Assembly: GCA_028286725.1 (NCBI GenBank)
Contig: JAQBQZ010000005.1
Span: 1 to 50,448, forward strand
Direction of reading: 5' to 3'
Source: Candidatus Tayloriibacteriota bacterium
Lineage (GTDB): Bacteria > Patescibacteriota > Minisyncoccia > Phycocordibacterales > CAIRYW01
DNA: 50,448 bases
The notes under the pieces are model-generated. The model ran no database searches and had not been told where the DNA came from. It saw nothing but the letters and a program-made list of their open reading frames with translations. The translations under genes and the position numbers were made by a program. Shown piece after piece: positions 19,923-28,062 of the stretch; the first letter of the stretch is position 1, and every line of letters starts with the position of its first letter.

Positions 19923-20348
19923 ATGTTATTCCCTAAAAAAGTAAAATTCAGAAAATGGCAAAAGAATAGACAGAACGAGTCTAAGCGAAGAAACGCTACT
20001 CGAGGAACTACTCTTTCTTTTGGTTCTCACGGACTAAAGGCGATGACGTTTGCCCACGTAAAGAGTAATCAGCTTGAAGCCGCACGAAAGGCTATGGCAC
20101 GAGCACTCGGTAAGACTGGACGAGCATGGGTTCGAATCTTTCCAGACCGACCATGGACACAGAAAGCTGCAGAAACACCGATGGGTAAGGGTAAGGGGGA
20201 TCTTCAGGGATATATGGTGGATGTTGAGCCAGGACGAGTTATTTTTGAAGTTGATGGTGTTACAGACGCTATTGCAGTCGAAGCGCTTCGAAAGGCTTCA
20301 ACAAAGCTTCCTCTCATTGGAAAAGTAATCGCACGAGAAACTAAATAG
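19923..20348 (+). CDS. rplP: 50S ribosomal protein uL16
   Basis: LSFGSHGLKAM, RIFPDRPWTQKAAETPMGKGKGDLQGYMVDVEPGRVIFE. Confidence 0.97.
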   Translation: MLFPKKVKFRKWQKNRQNESKRRNATRGTTLSFGSHGLKAMTFAHVKSNQLEAARKAMARALGKTGRAWVRIFPDRPWTQKAAETPMGKGKGDLQGYMVDVEPGRVIFEVDGVTDAIAVEALRKASTKLPLIGKVIARETK

Positions 20349-20393
20349 ATTACATAGACAAATCAAGAAAAATAAGTAATATAAGATATTCAA

Positions 20394-20573
20394 ATGACCA
20401 AAGTAATAAACGACAAAAAAATAGACGAACTCCTAAAGGATCTTTATGAAAAGAGAGAGGCTCTTCGAGTGATCAAGTCTAATGGTCAAGGAAAGGATAA
20501 GAACGTGAAAGCTCAAGGAACTCTCAAAAAAGAGATCGCGCGAGTACTCACAGCGATCAACGCAAAAAAGTAG
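20394..20573 (+). CDS. rpmC: 50S ribosomal protein uL29 (59 aa, below the ORF track cutoff)
   Basis: Read by hand: MTKVINDKKIDELLKDLYEKREALRVIKSNGQGKDKNVKAQGTLKKEIARVLTAINAKK*. Lies at the canonical rplP-rpmC-rpsQ position. Confidence 0.88.
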   Translation: MTKVINDKKIDELLKDLYEKREALRVIKSNGQGKDKNVKAQGTLKKEIARVLTAINAKK

Positions 20574-20595
20574 TAATAGATTTACATAAAACAAA

Positions 20596-20847
20596 ATGAA
20601 AAAAACAGATACAACACAATCAAAAAAGCGAAAACTCACAGGAGTTGTGACTTCAGACAAAATGAAGGACACTTGTGTTGTGCTTGTTCAGCGATACGTA
20701 AAGATCCCAAAGTACGAAAAGTTCATCCAGAGAAGCAAAAAGTACAAGGCAGATGACAAGGGGAACACAAAGAAAATTGGAGATAAGGCTACAATCGAAG
20801 AGTGCCGACCAATTTCAAAAGATAAACATTTTAAAGTAATCGCATAA
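20596..20847 (+). CDS. rpsQ: 30S ribosomal protein uS17
   Basis: RKLTGVVTSDKMKDTCVVLVQRYVKIPKYEKFIQRSKKYKADD. Confidence 0.96.
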   Translation: MKKTDTTQSKKRKLTGVVTSDKMKDTCVVLVQRYVKIPKYEKFIQRSKKYKADDKGNTKKIGDKATIEECRPISKDKHFKVIA

Positions 20848-20856
20848 CATTTTTAT

Positions 20857-21228
20857 ATGATACAGCCAAGATCAATAGTTCAAATAGCTGACAACTCAGG
20901 TGCCAAGATCGGCCGAATTTTCAAAGTGCTTGGATCTTCAAAGAAGCGATATGCAGAAATTGGAGAGCTCGTTATCCTTTCCGTTCAGAAAGCAGAGCCA
21001 CGAAAGGCGGTAAAGAAGAAGGATGTTCTCCGAGCTATTGTTGTTCGACAGAAGAAACCTCTACGACGAAAGGACGGTTCGTACATTCGATTTGATGAGA
21101 ATGCAGTTGTTATCCTTGAAAAGGAAAAGAATGAGCCTCTCGCAGGTCGTGTATTCGGTCCAATTCCACGAGAGATCGCTGAACTCGGTTTCCAGAAGAT
21201 CGCATCACTCGCGCCAGAAATTGTGTAA
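20857..21228 (+). CDS. rplN: 50S ribosomal protein uL14
   Basis: MIQPRSIVQIADNSGAKIGRIFKVLG...GSYIRFDENAVVILE...RVFGPIPREI. Confidence 0.97.
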   Translation: MIQPRSIVQIADNSGAKIGRIFKVLGSSKKRYAEIGELVILSVQKAEPRKAVKKKDVLRAIVVRQKKPLRRKDGSYIRFDENAVVILEKEKNEPLAGRVFGPIPREIAELGFQKIASLAPEIV

Positions 21229-21245
21229 AGTTTTAAATAAAATAT

Positions 21246-21512
21246 ATGAAAATAAAAAAAGGCGACAATGTAATAGTAATCACAGGCAAGGACAAAGGTA
21301 AGACTGGTTCTGTGGAGAAAGTATTCCCAAAAAAGGATTTGATACTTGTGTCTGGTGTAAACGTTGTAAAGCGACATCAGCGATCACGAACTGGAAACGG
21401 CAAGGGTCAAATTGTTAACAAGGCAATGCCTGTCCACATTTCTAACGTTGCTTCAACAGAGAAGAAAGCTAAAACTGTAAAGGCTCCAAAGAAGGCTGCT
21501 AAAAAAGCATAA
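21246..21512 (+). CDS. rplX: 50S ribosomal protein uL24
   Basis: MKIKKGDNVIVITGKDKGKTGSVEKVFPKKDLILVSGVNVVKRHQ. Confidence 0.96.
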   Translation: MKIKKGDNVIVITGKDKGKTGSVEKVFPKKDLILVSGVNVVKRHQRSRTGNGKGQIVNKAMPVHISNVASTEKKAKTVKAPKKAAKKA

Positions 21513-21531
21513 ACCGTAATCAAAAATTATT

Positions 21532-22065
21532 ATGAAATCAATCAAAGAAATACAAAAAGACGCATACAAGACACTCAAAGAAAAATTTGGGTACAAGAAT
21601 GTTATGCAATCTCCAAAGCTTGTAAAGGTGGTGCTTTCATCTGGAACAGGTAAAGTGACAGACAAGAAGCGAAAGGAATACATTGGCGACAAACTCACAA
21701 AGATTGCTGGACAGAAATCGGCAGTTCGAGCAGCTAAGAAATCTATTTCTACTTTCAAAGTGCGACAGGGAGACAATATTGGTTTCCAGGTAACGCTTCG
21801 AGGTGAGAAGATGTTTGCATTCCTCGACAAACTCATCCACATCGCGCTTCCACGAACAAAAGACTTCCGAGGACTCAAGTCTGCATCAATTGATGGCATG
21901 GGCAACGTAACATTTGGTATCAAAGAACACACAATTTTCCCAGAATGTGCAGACGAAGATATCAAGGATACATTTAGTTTTGCTTTCACTGTTGTTGTTA
22001 CATCAAAGAAAAAAGAAGAGACAAAAGCATTCCTCGAACTCATTGGATTCCCGTTTTCTAAGTAA
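21532..22065 (+). CDS. rplE: 50S ribosomal protein uL5
   Basis: FGYKNVMQSPKLVKVVLSSGTG, GDNIGFQVTLRGEKMFAFLDKLIHIALPRTKDFRGL. Confidence 0.97.
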   Translation: MKSIKEIQKDAYKTLKEKFGYKNVMQSPKLVKVVLSSGTGKVTDKKRKEYIGDKLTKIAGQKSAVRAAKKSISTFKVRQGDNIGFQVTLRGEKMFAFLDKLIHIALPRTKDFRGLKSASIDGMGNVTFGIKEHTIFPECADEDIKDTFSFAFTVVVTSKKKEETKAFLELIGFPFSK

Positions 22066-22083
22066 AATCAAAATAGTAAAAAA

Positions 22084-22120
22084 CAAAAAGGTCCGCAGCA
22101 TAGCTGCGGACCTTTTTGTT
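22084..22120 (+). terminator. intrinsic terminator after rplE
   Basis: AAAAAGGTCCGCAGC ATA GCTGCGGACCTTTTTG. Confidence 0.9.
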
Positions 22121-22173
22121 TATCCACATTGAATTCACTCAATTCATTTTTTTACTGTATAATTTAGCGATAA

Positions 22174-22527
22174 ATGGAACCAGCTGTTATTAATAACAAT
22201 ATTCCTAAATTTGAAACTCCGCATAGTGGGGGAGGAACAAGCAAGGTCAAATTGACTGTTATTATTCTTATAATAATTGGGGCTGTCGCTTTTAATCTTT
22301 GGTATTATTTTGGAGTTTTTTCTGCAATTCCAGTAGCGGTTGTTTCAGAAGTTGTGCTGCCTCCAGACGATAATGAGAAGACTGTGATTGCATCTGATCT
22401 GGAGAATCGGGTAGCTAAAATCAGTACTGACGATAGAGCTCAGATGATGCAAAGTCTCGCAATGAGAACTAATAGCGAGGTAAAACCAGAAGAAAGAGTC
22501 ATTGCGGTACAATCATTTCAAAATTAA
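22174..22527 (+). CDS. hypothetical single-TM protein
   Basis: ORF with TM segment VKLTVIILIIIGAVAFNLWYYFGVF. TATAAT at 22158-22163. Confidence 0.6.
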   Translation: MEPAVINNNIPKFETPHSGGGTSKVKLTVIILIIIGAVAFNLWYYFGVFSAIPVAVVSEVVLPPDDNEKTVIASDLENRVAKISTDDRAQMMQSLAMRTNSEVKPEERVIAVQSFQN

Positions 22528-22548
22528 TTATCAATTTATATATTATTT

Positions 22549-23079
22549 ATGTCTAAAAAAACACTCACCGCATTCTTTATAGGTCTTATCATCGGCACAG
22601 TTTCGCTTTCATACGCATCATGGACTTCACCTACTCAGCCGGCGCCAAACGGAAACACTGCTGCGCCTATCAACGTGAGCGCTCTCTCTCAGGATAAGTT
22701 GGGAGTTCTCACTGTTGGCGGTTTGGGAGTTTTTGGTCCAGCACTCGTCACTTCGTCGGGAGGATATGCGCTTCCGTCAAATTTGCAGCTCGGTGTTAAT
22801 GGGTATGTGGGCGCAAGAGGATATTGCGATATGAATGGGCAAAACTGTGTGACAACTCTCGGAGGAACATATGTAAATGCGGTAACGAATAATGCTTCAT
22901 CAGGAAAATCTGTTGTGTGCGGAGGATGGGATATCAAATATCCTGGAAAGACACCTATCAATATGTGGGGATGTGGATCCGCATCAATTTGTCCTGCAGG
23001 ATATAGCGATATCAAAACTTCAAATCCGACTGTAAATAATGTTGAGCAGACACATCTTTGCATTGTCTCTAGTCTCTAA
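22549..23079 (+). CDS. secreted surface/pilus-tip-like protein, Cys-containing C-terminus
   Basis: Signal peptide MSKKTLTAFFIGLIIGTVSLSYASW, then TSPTQPAPNGNTAAPINVSALSQDKLGVLTVGGLGVFG. C-terminal Cys residues. Confidence 0.6.
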   Translation: MSKKTLTAFFIGLIIGTVSLSYASWTSPTQPAPNGNTAAPINVSALSQDKLGVLTVGGLGVFGPALVTSSGGYALPSNLQLGVNGYVGARGYCDMNGQNCVTTLGGTYVNAVTNNASSGKSVVCGGWDIKYPGKTPINMWGCGSASICPAGYSDIKTSNPTVNNVEQTHLCIVSSL

Positions 23080-23153
23080 TTGATAGAAATAATATTTTTG
23101 TGAAAAGGAAAAGTACCAATTCTTGCGAATTGGTACTTTTGAAAACGAGGTCG

Positions 23154-23339
23154 TTAGCGAGGCATTACTGCATGCGGGTAAACCATGGCTGTCTGGTCTG
23201 CGAGATGCGGGACTTGTCCCAATGCGTCACTTAAGACACTAAAGAGCTTTACAAGGGTGCTCTCCAACCCTTCGAAAACATCGGGCATCATAACTCTGAT
23301 GATGATCAGCGTGATACCAAATCCAATTGCGCGTAGCAT
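23154..23339 (-). CDS. small hydrophobic hypothetical protein
   Basis: MLRAIGFGITLIIIRVMMPDVFEGLESTLVKLF... ATG at 23339, with a minus-strand promoter TTGCAA-N16-TATAAT (23515 to 23488) and a long leader. Confidence 0.45.
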   Translation of the reverse strand: MLRAIGFGITLIIIRVMMPDVFEGLESTLVKLFSVLSDALGQVPHLADQTAMVYPHAVMPR

Positions 23340-23412
23340 ATTGGTTGTGTTCAAAGGGTGCTGGATAATTGTGACTGACTAGTCCACAACCATGAAGAAA
23401 TAATGTCTTCAC

Positions 23413-23467
23413 GTGCATCCCCCGCCTCTATAGTCCATACTATGGACCATAGAGGCGGGGGATGCAC
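23413..23467. repeat. 27-bp near-perfect inverted repeat (1-nt centre)
   Basis: GTGCATCCCCCGCCTCTATAGTCCATA-C-TATGGACCATAGAGGCGGGGGATGCAC. The single mismatch becomes G-U on the minus-strand RNA. Confidence 0.9.
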
Positions 23468-23579
23468 CCTCTTTTTATCTGTATTATATTATACCATATT
23501 TATAAAATATTGCAATAGCATACATTTATTCCCGCATGGTCTATAATATAGTTAATTAATCACATTATCTACTTAAAAA

Positions 23580-23804
23580 ATGTTTAATCTAGAAGCAGGG
23601 TTTGGATCAAGAAATAATGAAGAACCGGGAAGAGTGCCTGAACGAGAGGTTATTGAACTTAGTAAGGAGGTAGAGCTCGATAAGGGTGTTGTTATTGAAC
23701 CTCAAACCTCAGTCTCGGATTCTATAGAGGAGGCTCCTACCTGGCCAGCAGCTGATGAAGATACTGGAAAGATTCCTGATGCTGATCTTAAGGATTGGAA
23801 CTAG
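23580..23804 (+). CDS. hypothetical acidic protein
   Basis: 74-aa ORF with upstream TATAAT. Confidence 0.4.
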   Translation: MFNLEAGFGSRNNEEPGRVPEREVIELSKEVELDKGVVIEPQTSVSDSIEEAPTWPAADEDTGKIPDADLKDWN

Positions 23805-23821
23805 GGTAGATATTTTTCCTG

Positions 23822-23880
23822 TTGACATTCACTATAGACCCTGCTAATATAGACAAATCAAGCTCATTTGAGCTTTTTGT
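23822..23880 (+). promoter_or_regulatory. rpsN promoter with start-proximal hairpin
   Basis: TTGACA(23822-23827)-N17-TAATAT(23845-23850), then AAGCTC-ATTT-GAGCTT (23860-23875) and TTTGTTTT. Confidence 0.7.
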
Positions 23881-23987
23881 TTTACTTGTAAGTGGTAGAT
23901 TACTTTGGTTTGGCTTTAGTATGCTAAAACCTACATCAAATCTTCCATACTGCAAAATAGAACGCTAATACTAAAATAATTTAAGAA

Positions 23988-24173
23988 ATGGCAAAAACAT
24001 CAGTAATTGCAAGGTCAAAAAAGACACCAAAATTCAAAAGCCGCGTCGTAAGACGATGTTTTCGATGTGGACGAAAGCACGGATATATGCGAGATTTCGA
24101 TCTCTGCCGAATCTGCTTCCGAGAATTAGCAAACGAAGGAATGATTCCTGGTATCAAAAAATCATCATGGTAA
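23988..24173 (+). CDS. rpsN: 30S ribosomal protein uS14, zinc-binding type
   Basis: [37 protein letters not shown], with CxxC...CxxC. Confidence 0.96.
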   Translation: MAKTSVIARSKKTPKFKSRVVRRCFRCGRKHGYMRDFDLCRICFRELANEGMIPGIKKSSW

Positions 24174-24562
24174 AAGATAATATTTCAAACCTCATAATCA
24201 AGATCAAGAACGGAAGTATGGCTCATAAAACAGCTATCACTGCTCCTTATTCAAAGATGACTGACGCGATCCTTACTCTTCTTCAAAAAGAAGGTTACAT
24301 CAAATCTTTCTCAAAAGTAGGAAAGGGTCTTATTAAGACTGTAGACATCGAGCTTGCATACGATGAAGAAAATACTCCAAAAGTAACAGATGTATACCGA
24401 GTATCAAAGCTTTCAAAGCGAGTGTACACACCATCAAAAAAGATCAAACCGGTACGAAACGGATATGGAACACTTGTATTATCAACACCAAAAGGAATTC
24501 TTAACCAAACAGACGCAAGAAAAATGAATGTTGGTGGAGAAGTTCTATTTAAAATCTGGTAA
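24167..24562 (+). CDS. rpsH: 30S ribosomal protein uS8
   Basis: [31 protein letters not shown]...[31 protein letters not shown]. Overlaps rpsN by 7 nt (ATGGTAA). Confidence 0.96.
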   Translation: MVKDNISNLIIKIKNGSMAHKTAITAPYSKMTDAILTLLQKEGYIKSFSKVGKGLIKTVDIELAYDEENTPKVTDVYRVSKLSKRVYTPSKKIKPVRNGYGTLVLSTPKGILNQTDARKMNVGGEVLFKIW

Positions 24563-24574
24563 TCAAATACATTT

Positions 24575-25108
24575 ATGTCACGACTCGGAAAAAAAGAAAT
24601 AGCGATCCCATCTGGAGTAGAAGTAAGTCTCAAAGACCATTCTATTGTTGTTAAGGGTCCAAAAGGAGAACTTACACGAACAATCGACAACAGGCTTGCG
24701 GTTGTTATCGAAGGATCAGTCTTGAAAGTTGAAGTAAAGAAAACAAAAGAAAATCTTTCAGCACTTTGGGGTGCATACGCATCACACATCATGAACATGA
24801 TCGAAGGTGTAACAAAAGGTTTTGCAAAGAAGCTTCAAATCGAAGGTATTGGATACAAAGCAGAACTTAAGGGTACTGAGATTGTATTCGGACTTGGATT
24901 CTCGCATCCTGTTATTGTTAAAGTCCCTGCAGACCTCGCAGCTCTTGTAGAAAAGAACATCATCACTATTTCAGGAATCGACAAAGAAAGAGTGGGTGCA
25001 TTCGCAGCGGGTATTCGAGATCTTAAGAAGCCAGAACCATACAAGGGTAAGGGTATTCGATACGAAGGAGAATATGTACCACAGAAGCAAGGTAAAAAAT
25101 CAGCGTAA
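24575..25108 (+). CDS. rplF: 50S ribosomal protein uL6
   Basis: MSRLGKKEIAIPSGVEVSLKDHSIVVKGPKGELTR...PEPYKGKGIRYEGEYV. Confidence 0.97.
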   Translation: MSRLGKKEIAIPSGVEVSLKDHSIVVKGPKGELTRTIDNRLAVVIEGSVLKVEVKKTKENLSALWGAYASHIMNMIEGVTKGFAKKLQIEGIGYKAELKGTEIVFGLGFSHPVIVKVPADLAALVEKNIITISGIDKERVGAFAAGIRDLKKPEPYKGKGIRYEGEYVPQKQGKKSA

Positions 25109-25127
25109 AGTTTAGTATAAAAATATT

Positions 25128-25472
25128 ATGAAAACATCACCAAAAACAATCAAGAGACAAGTTCGAAAAAACAGAATCAGATCTAAAGTATCTGGGACTT
25201 CTGAAAAGCCACGACTTGCCGTTTTCAAATCTAACAAATACATCTACGCTGAACTCATCAATGATGATCTCGGTGTTACATTGGCTTCTGCATCAAGTCT
25301 CAAAATTACAGGAAAGAAAGCAAATCAGGCGCAGCTTGTAGGTGAAGCTATCGCAAAGAAAGCTATTGAGAATAAAATTTCAAAGGTTGTATTTGATCGA
25401 GGGGGTTATATTTATACAGGAAGAGTGAAAGCTCTCGCAGATGCTGCTCGAAGCGGTGGATTAGAATTTTAA
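25128..25472 (+). CDS. rplR: 50S ribosomal protein uL18
   Basis: [34 protein letters not shown]...[28 protein letters not shown]. Confidence 0.96.
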   Translation: MKTSPKTIKRQVRKNRIRSKVSGTSEKPRLAVFKSNKYIYAELINDDLGVTLASASSLKITGKKANQAQLVGEAIAKKAIENKISKVVFDRGGYIYTGRVKALADAARSGGLEF

Positions 25473-25482
25473 ATAATACTTT

Positions 25483-26118
25483 ATGTCTGACGAAACACAA
25501 AAAATCGAAGAAACTACTACTAATGTAACAGAATCTACTGTTGCTGAAGTTTCTACTGCCGGAGTTCAAGCTCATAATCCACGATTTGGTGGTAACAGAG
25601 GGGATGCTCGGAAGAATGATCGAAAGCCAAGACGAGAACCTCGGGCAAAACCTGAATTTGATCAGAAGATTCTTGCTATCAGACGAGTGACTCGAGTGTC
25701 ATCAGGAGGACGACGATTCAGTTTTTCAGTTGCAATCGTTGTTGGTAACCGAAAGGGAATGGTAGGAGTTGGAACAGGAAAAGCTGGAGATACTTCACTC
25801 GCTATCGACAAAGCTGTTCGAGATGCAAAGAAGCATTCTATTGTTGTTCGAACTACAAAGTCTATGTCTATTCCTCACGAAATAAAGGCAAAATTCAAGA
25901 GTGCAGTTGTACACATTCAGCCAGCTCGTGGAAAGGGTATCATTGCTGGATCATCTGTTCGAGATGTTATTGAACTCGCGGGTCTTAAAGACATTAACGC
26001 AAAGCTCCGATCACCATCAAAGAACAAACTTAACTCTGCTCAAGCTACAATCAAGGCACTTCTTTCACTTAAGATGCCAAAGGTTAGCATGAAAAAAGAG
26101 GCAGGAGACGTTAAATAA
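25483..26118 (+). CDS. rpsE: 30S ribosomal protein uS5
   Basis: VTRVSSGGRRFSFSVAIVVGNRKGMVGVGTGKAGDTSLAIDKAVRDAKK. Confidence 0.97.
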   Translation: MSDETQKIEETTTNVTESTVAEVSTAGVQAHNPRFGGNRGDARKNDRKPRREPRAKPEFDQKILAIRRVTRVSSGGRRFSFSVAIVVGNRKGMVGVGTGKAGDTSLAIDKAVRDAKKHSIVVRTTKSMSIPHEIKAKFKSAVVHIQPARGKGIIAGSSVRDVIELAGLKDINAKLRSPSKNKLNSAQATIKALLSLKMPKVSMKKEAGDVK

Positions 26119-26141
26119 TATTTAAAATTTAAATTACTAAA

Positions 26142-26582
26142 ATGCAAATTCACGAACTAAAAAGAAAAACAAAGAACAAGAAAAGCGTCCAAGTAGGTCG
26201 TGGAGGCAAGCGAGGTAAGACTGCTGGCCGTGGTACAAAAGGTCAGGGTGCTCGTGCTGGACGAAAGATTCGACCAGAAATCCGAGACCGAATCAAAAAG
26301 ATTCCTAAACTTCGTGGATATGCGTTCAATACTATCCAAGTAAAACCTCTCCCAATCATCATCTCATCTATTGAGAAGAACTTTGAGAATGGTGCAGTTG
26401 TTGATATCAACACTCTTATAGCTGCAAAGCTCGTAGAGATCTACAAAGGACGAAATCCAAAGGTTAAGATTGTTGGGGACAAAAAAGGAAACATTCTTAC
26501 AAAGAAGGTGACAATCGTAGGTATTCCAGTGTCAGGAGCAGTTAAAGCTGCGGTAGAAAAAGCGGGAGGAGAAGTTAAATAA
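26142..26582 (+). CDS. rplO: 50S ribosomal protein uL15
   Basis: GRGGKRGKTAGRGTKGQGARAG...GIPVSGAVKAAVEKAGGEVK. Confidence 0.96.
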   Translation: MQIHELKRKTKNKKSVQVGRGGKRGKTAGRGTKGQGARAGRKIRPEIRDRIKKIPKLRGYAFNTIQVKPLPIIISSIEKNFENGAVVDINTLIAAKLVEIYKGRNPKVKIVGDKKGNILTKKVTIVGIPVSGAVKAAVEKAGGEVK

Positions 26583-26625
26583 TTCTCGTGAGAAATATAT
26601 TTCTCACCACTCATAACTAAATACA

Positions 26626-27900
26626 ATGCAATCATTTTTTTCAAAATTAAAGTTAGTTTTTAGCGACGCGGTTTTGCGAAGAAGAATCATTTCAACTATT
26701 GTGCTTCTCGGTCTTTTTCGAGTGCTTGCAGGGATTCCTATTCCTGGTATTGATGCTCAAAAGCTTGCACAATTCTTTGGCAACAACCAATTCTTCGGAC
26801 TTCTCGATGTATTTTCTGGAGGAGGGCTTTCAAATCTCTCTATCGTAATGCTTGGAGTGGGACCATATATTACTGCATCTATCATAATGCAGCTTTGTAC
26901 TATCATGTTCCCAAGACTCAAGGCAATGTATCAGGAAGAAGGTGAGGCTGGGCGAAAGAAATTCAGCCAGATCTCTCGATTGATCTCAATTCCACTCGCG
27001 CTTCTTCAGGCGGTGAGCTTTATTATACTTCTCGAAAAGCAGGGAATTGTAGGTGAGCTCAGTACTTTCCAGCTTATCGTAAACACGCTTGTAGTAACTG
27101 GAGGTTCAGTTCTTCTTATGTGGATCGGTGAACTTATTACTGAGTTTGGAATCGGAAACGGTGTTTCTCTTATCATCTTCGGGGGTATCGTTGCAACACT
27201 TCCTACAAAGCTCAGTCAGATACTTTATGCCTATGACCCATCAAAGCTTCTTTCATATCTTTTCTTTGCTGCTGTGGCGTTTGTTATTGTCTATGCGGTT
27301 GTATTCATTACAGAAGCAGAAAGACCAATTCCAGTCACCTATGCAAAGCGAGTGCGAGGAAACAAGGTGTATGGAGGCATCTCAACTTATATTCCACTTC
27401 GACTTAATCAGGCTGGAGTGATTCCAATTATCTTTGCACTTTCTATTCTTCTTTTTCCACAGCTCATTTTGAATGTGGTCAAAGGTGCAGTAGCAAATCA
27501 GAGTGTCAAAGATGTTGCGGACACGCTTCTCTCATGGGTTGCCAATCAATGGATCTACGGAATCACATACTTCCTCTTTGTCTTTGTCTTTACTTATTTT
27601 TATACTGCGATCACTTTTGATCCACATCAGATGGCTGAGAATCTTCAGAAGAATGGTGCATTCATTCCAGGTGTTCGACCGGGTACATCAACATCAGAAT
27701 ATGTAGGAAAGGTTCTTACTCGCATTACACTCGTTGGAGCGCTCTTCTTAGGCTTTATTGCGGTCTTGCCGCTCATTGTGAAAGGTCTTACAGGTATTAC
27801 ATCTGTAGCGGTTGGAGGTACAGCGCTTTTGATTGCGGTCTCTGTGATCTTGGATCTTGTGAAGAAAGTTGAGGCTCAGATCTCGATGAGAGAGTACTAG
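26626..27900 (+). CDS. secY: preprotein translocase subunit SecY
   Basis: GVGPYITASIIMQL, RPIPVTYAKRVRG, NGAFIPGVRPGTSTSEYV. Confidence 0.97.
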   Translation: MQSFFSKLKLVFSDAVLRRRIISTIVLLGLFRVLAGIPIPGIDAQKLAQFFGNNQFFGLLDVFSGGGLSNLSIVMLGVGPYITASIIMQLCTIMFPRLKAMYQEEGEAGRKKFSQISRLISIPLALLQAVSFIILLEKQGIVGELSTFQLIVNTLVVTGGSVLLMWIGELITEFGIGNGVSLIIFGGIVATLPTKLSQILYAYDPSKLLSYLFFAAVAFVIVYAVVFITEAERPIPVTYAKRVRGNKVYGGISTYIPLRLNQAGVIPIIFALSILLFPQLILNVVKGAVANQSVKDVADTLLSWVANQWIYGITYFLFVFVFTYFYTAITFDPHQMAENLQKNGAFIPGVRPGTSTSEYVGKVLTRITLVGALFLGFIAVLPLIVKGLTGITSVAVGGTALLIAVSVILDLVKKVEAQISMREY

Positions 27901-27918
27901 AGTTAAATCAAAACTCAA

Positions 27919-27943
27919 AGCAGTAGCGAATACCCGAGAGGGT
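27919..27943. repeat. 25-bp dispersed element, copy 1 (intergenic)
   Basis: AGCAGTAGCGAATACCCGAGAGGGT, identical to 37160-37184. Confidence 0.85.
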
Positions 27944-27956
27944 AAAAAGTAAAAAT

Positions 27957-28000
27957 CAAAAATAGAATACCGCATCCAAGGATGCGGTATTCTATTTTTG
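27957..28000 (+). terminator. intrinsic terminator of the spc cluster, long stem
   Basis: CAAAAATAGAATACCGCATCC AA GGATGCGGTATTCTATTTTTG. Confidence 0.85.
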
Positions 28001-28062
28001 ATTTAATATCTTTGATTTTTGAGTCATTTTCGGGTATCATGTGGGTATAATCAAATACACAC

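Noticed and set aside
21453-22043. 196-aa minus-strand ORF opposite rplE
   Set aside because: Ser/Phe-rich composition typical of shadow ORFs; rplE on the plus strand is unambiguous.
24056-24166. N-terminal extension of the rpsH ORF
   Set aside because: It overlaps rpsN out of frame. Homology to uS8 begins at [10 protein letters not shown] (24167).
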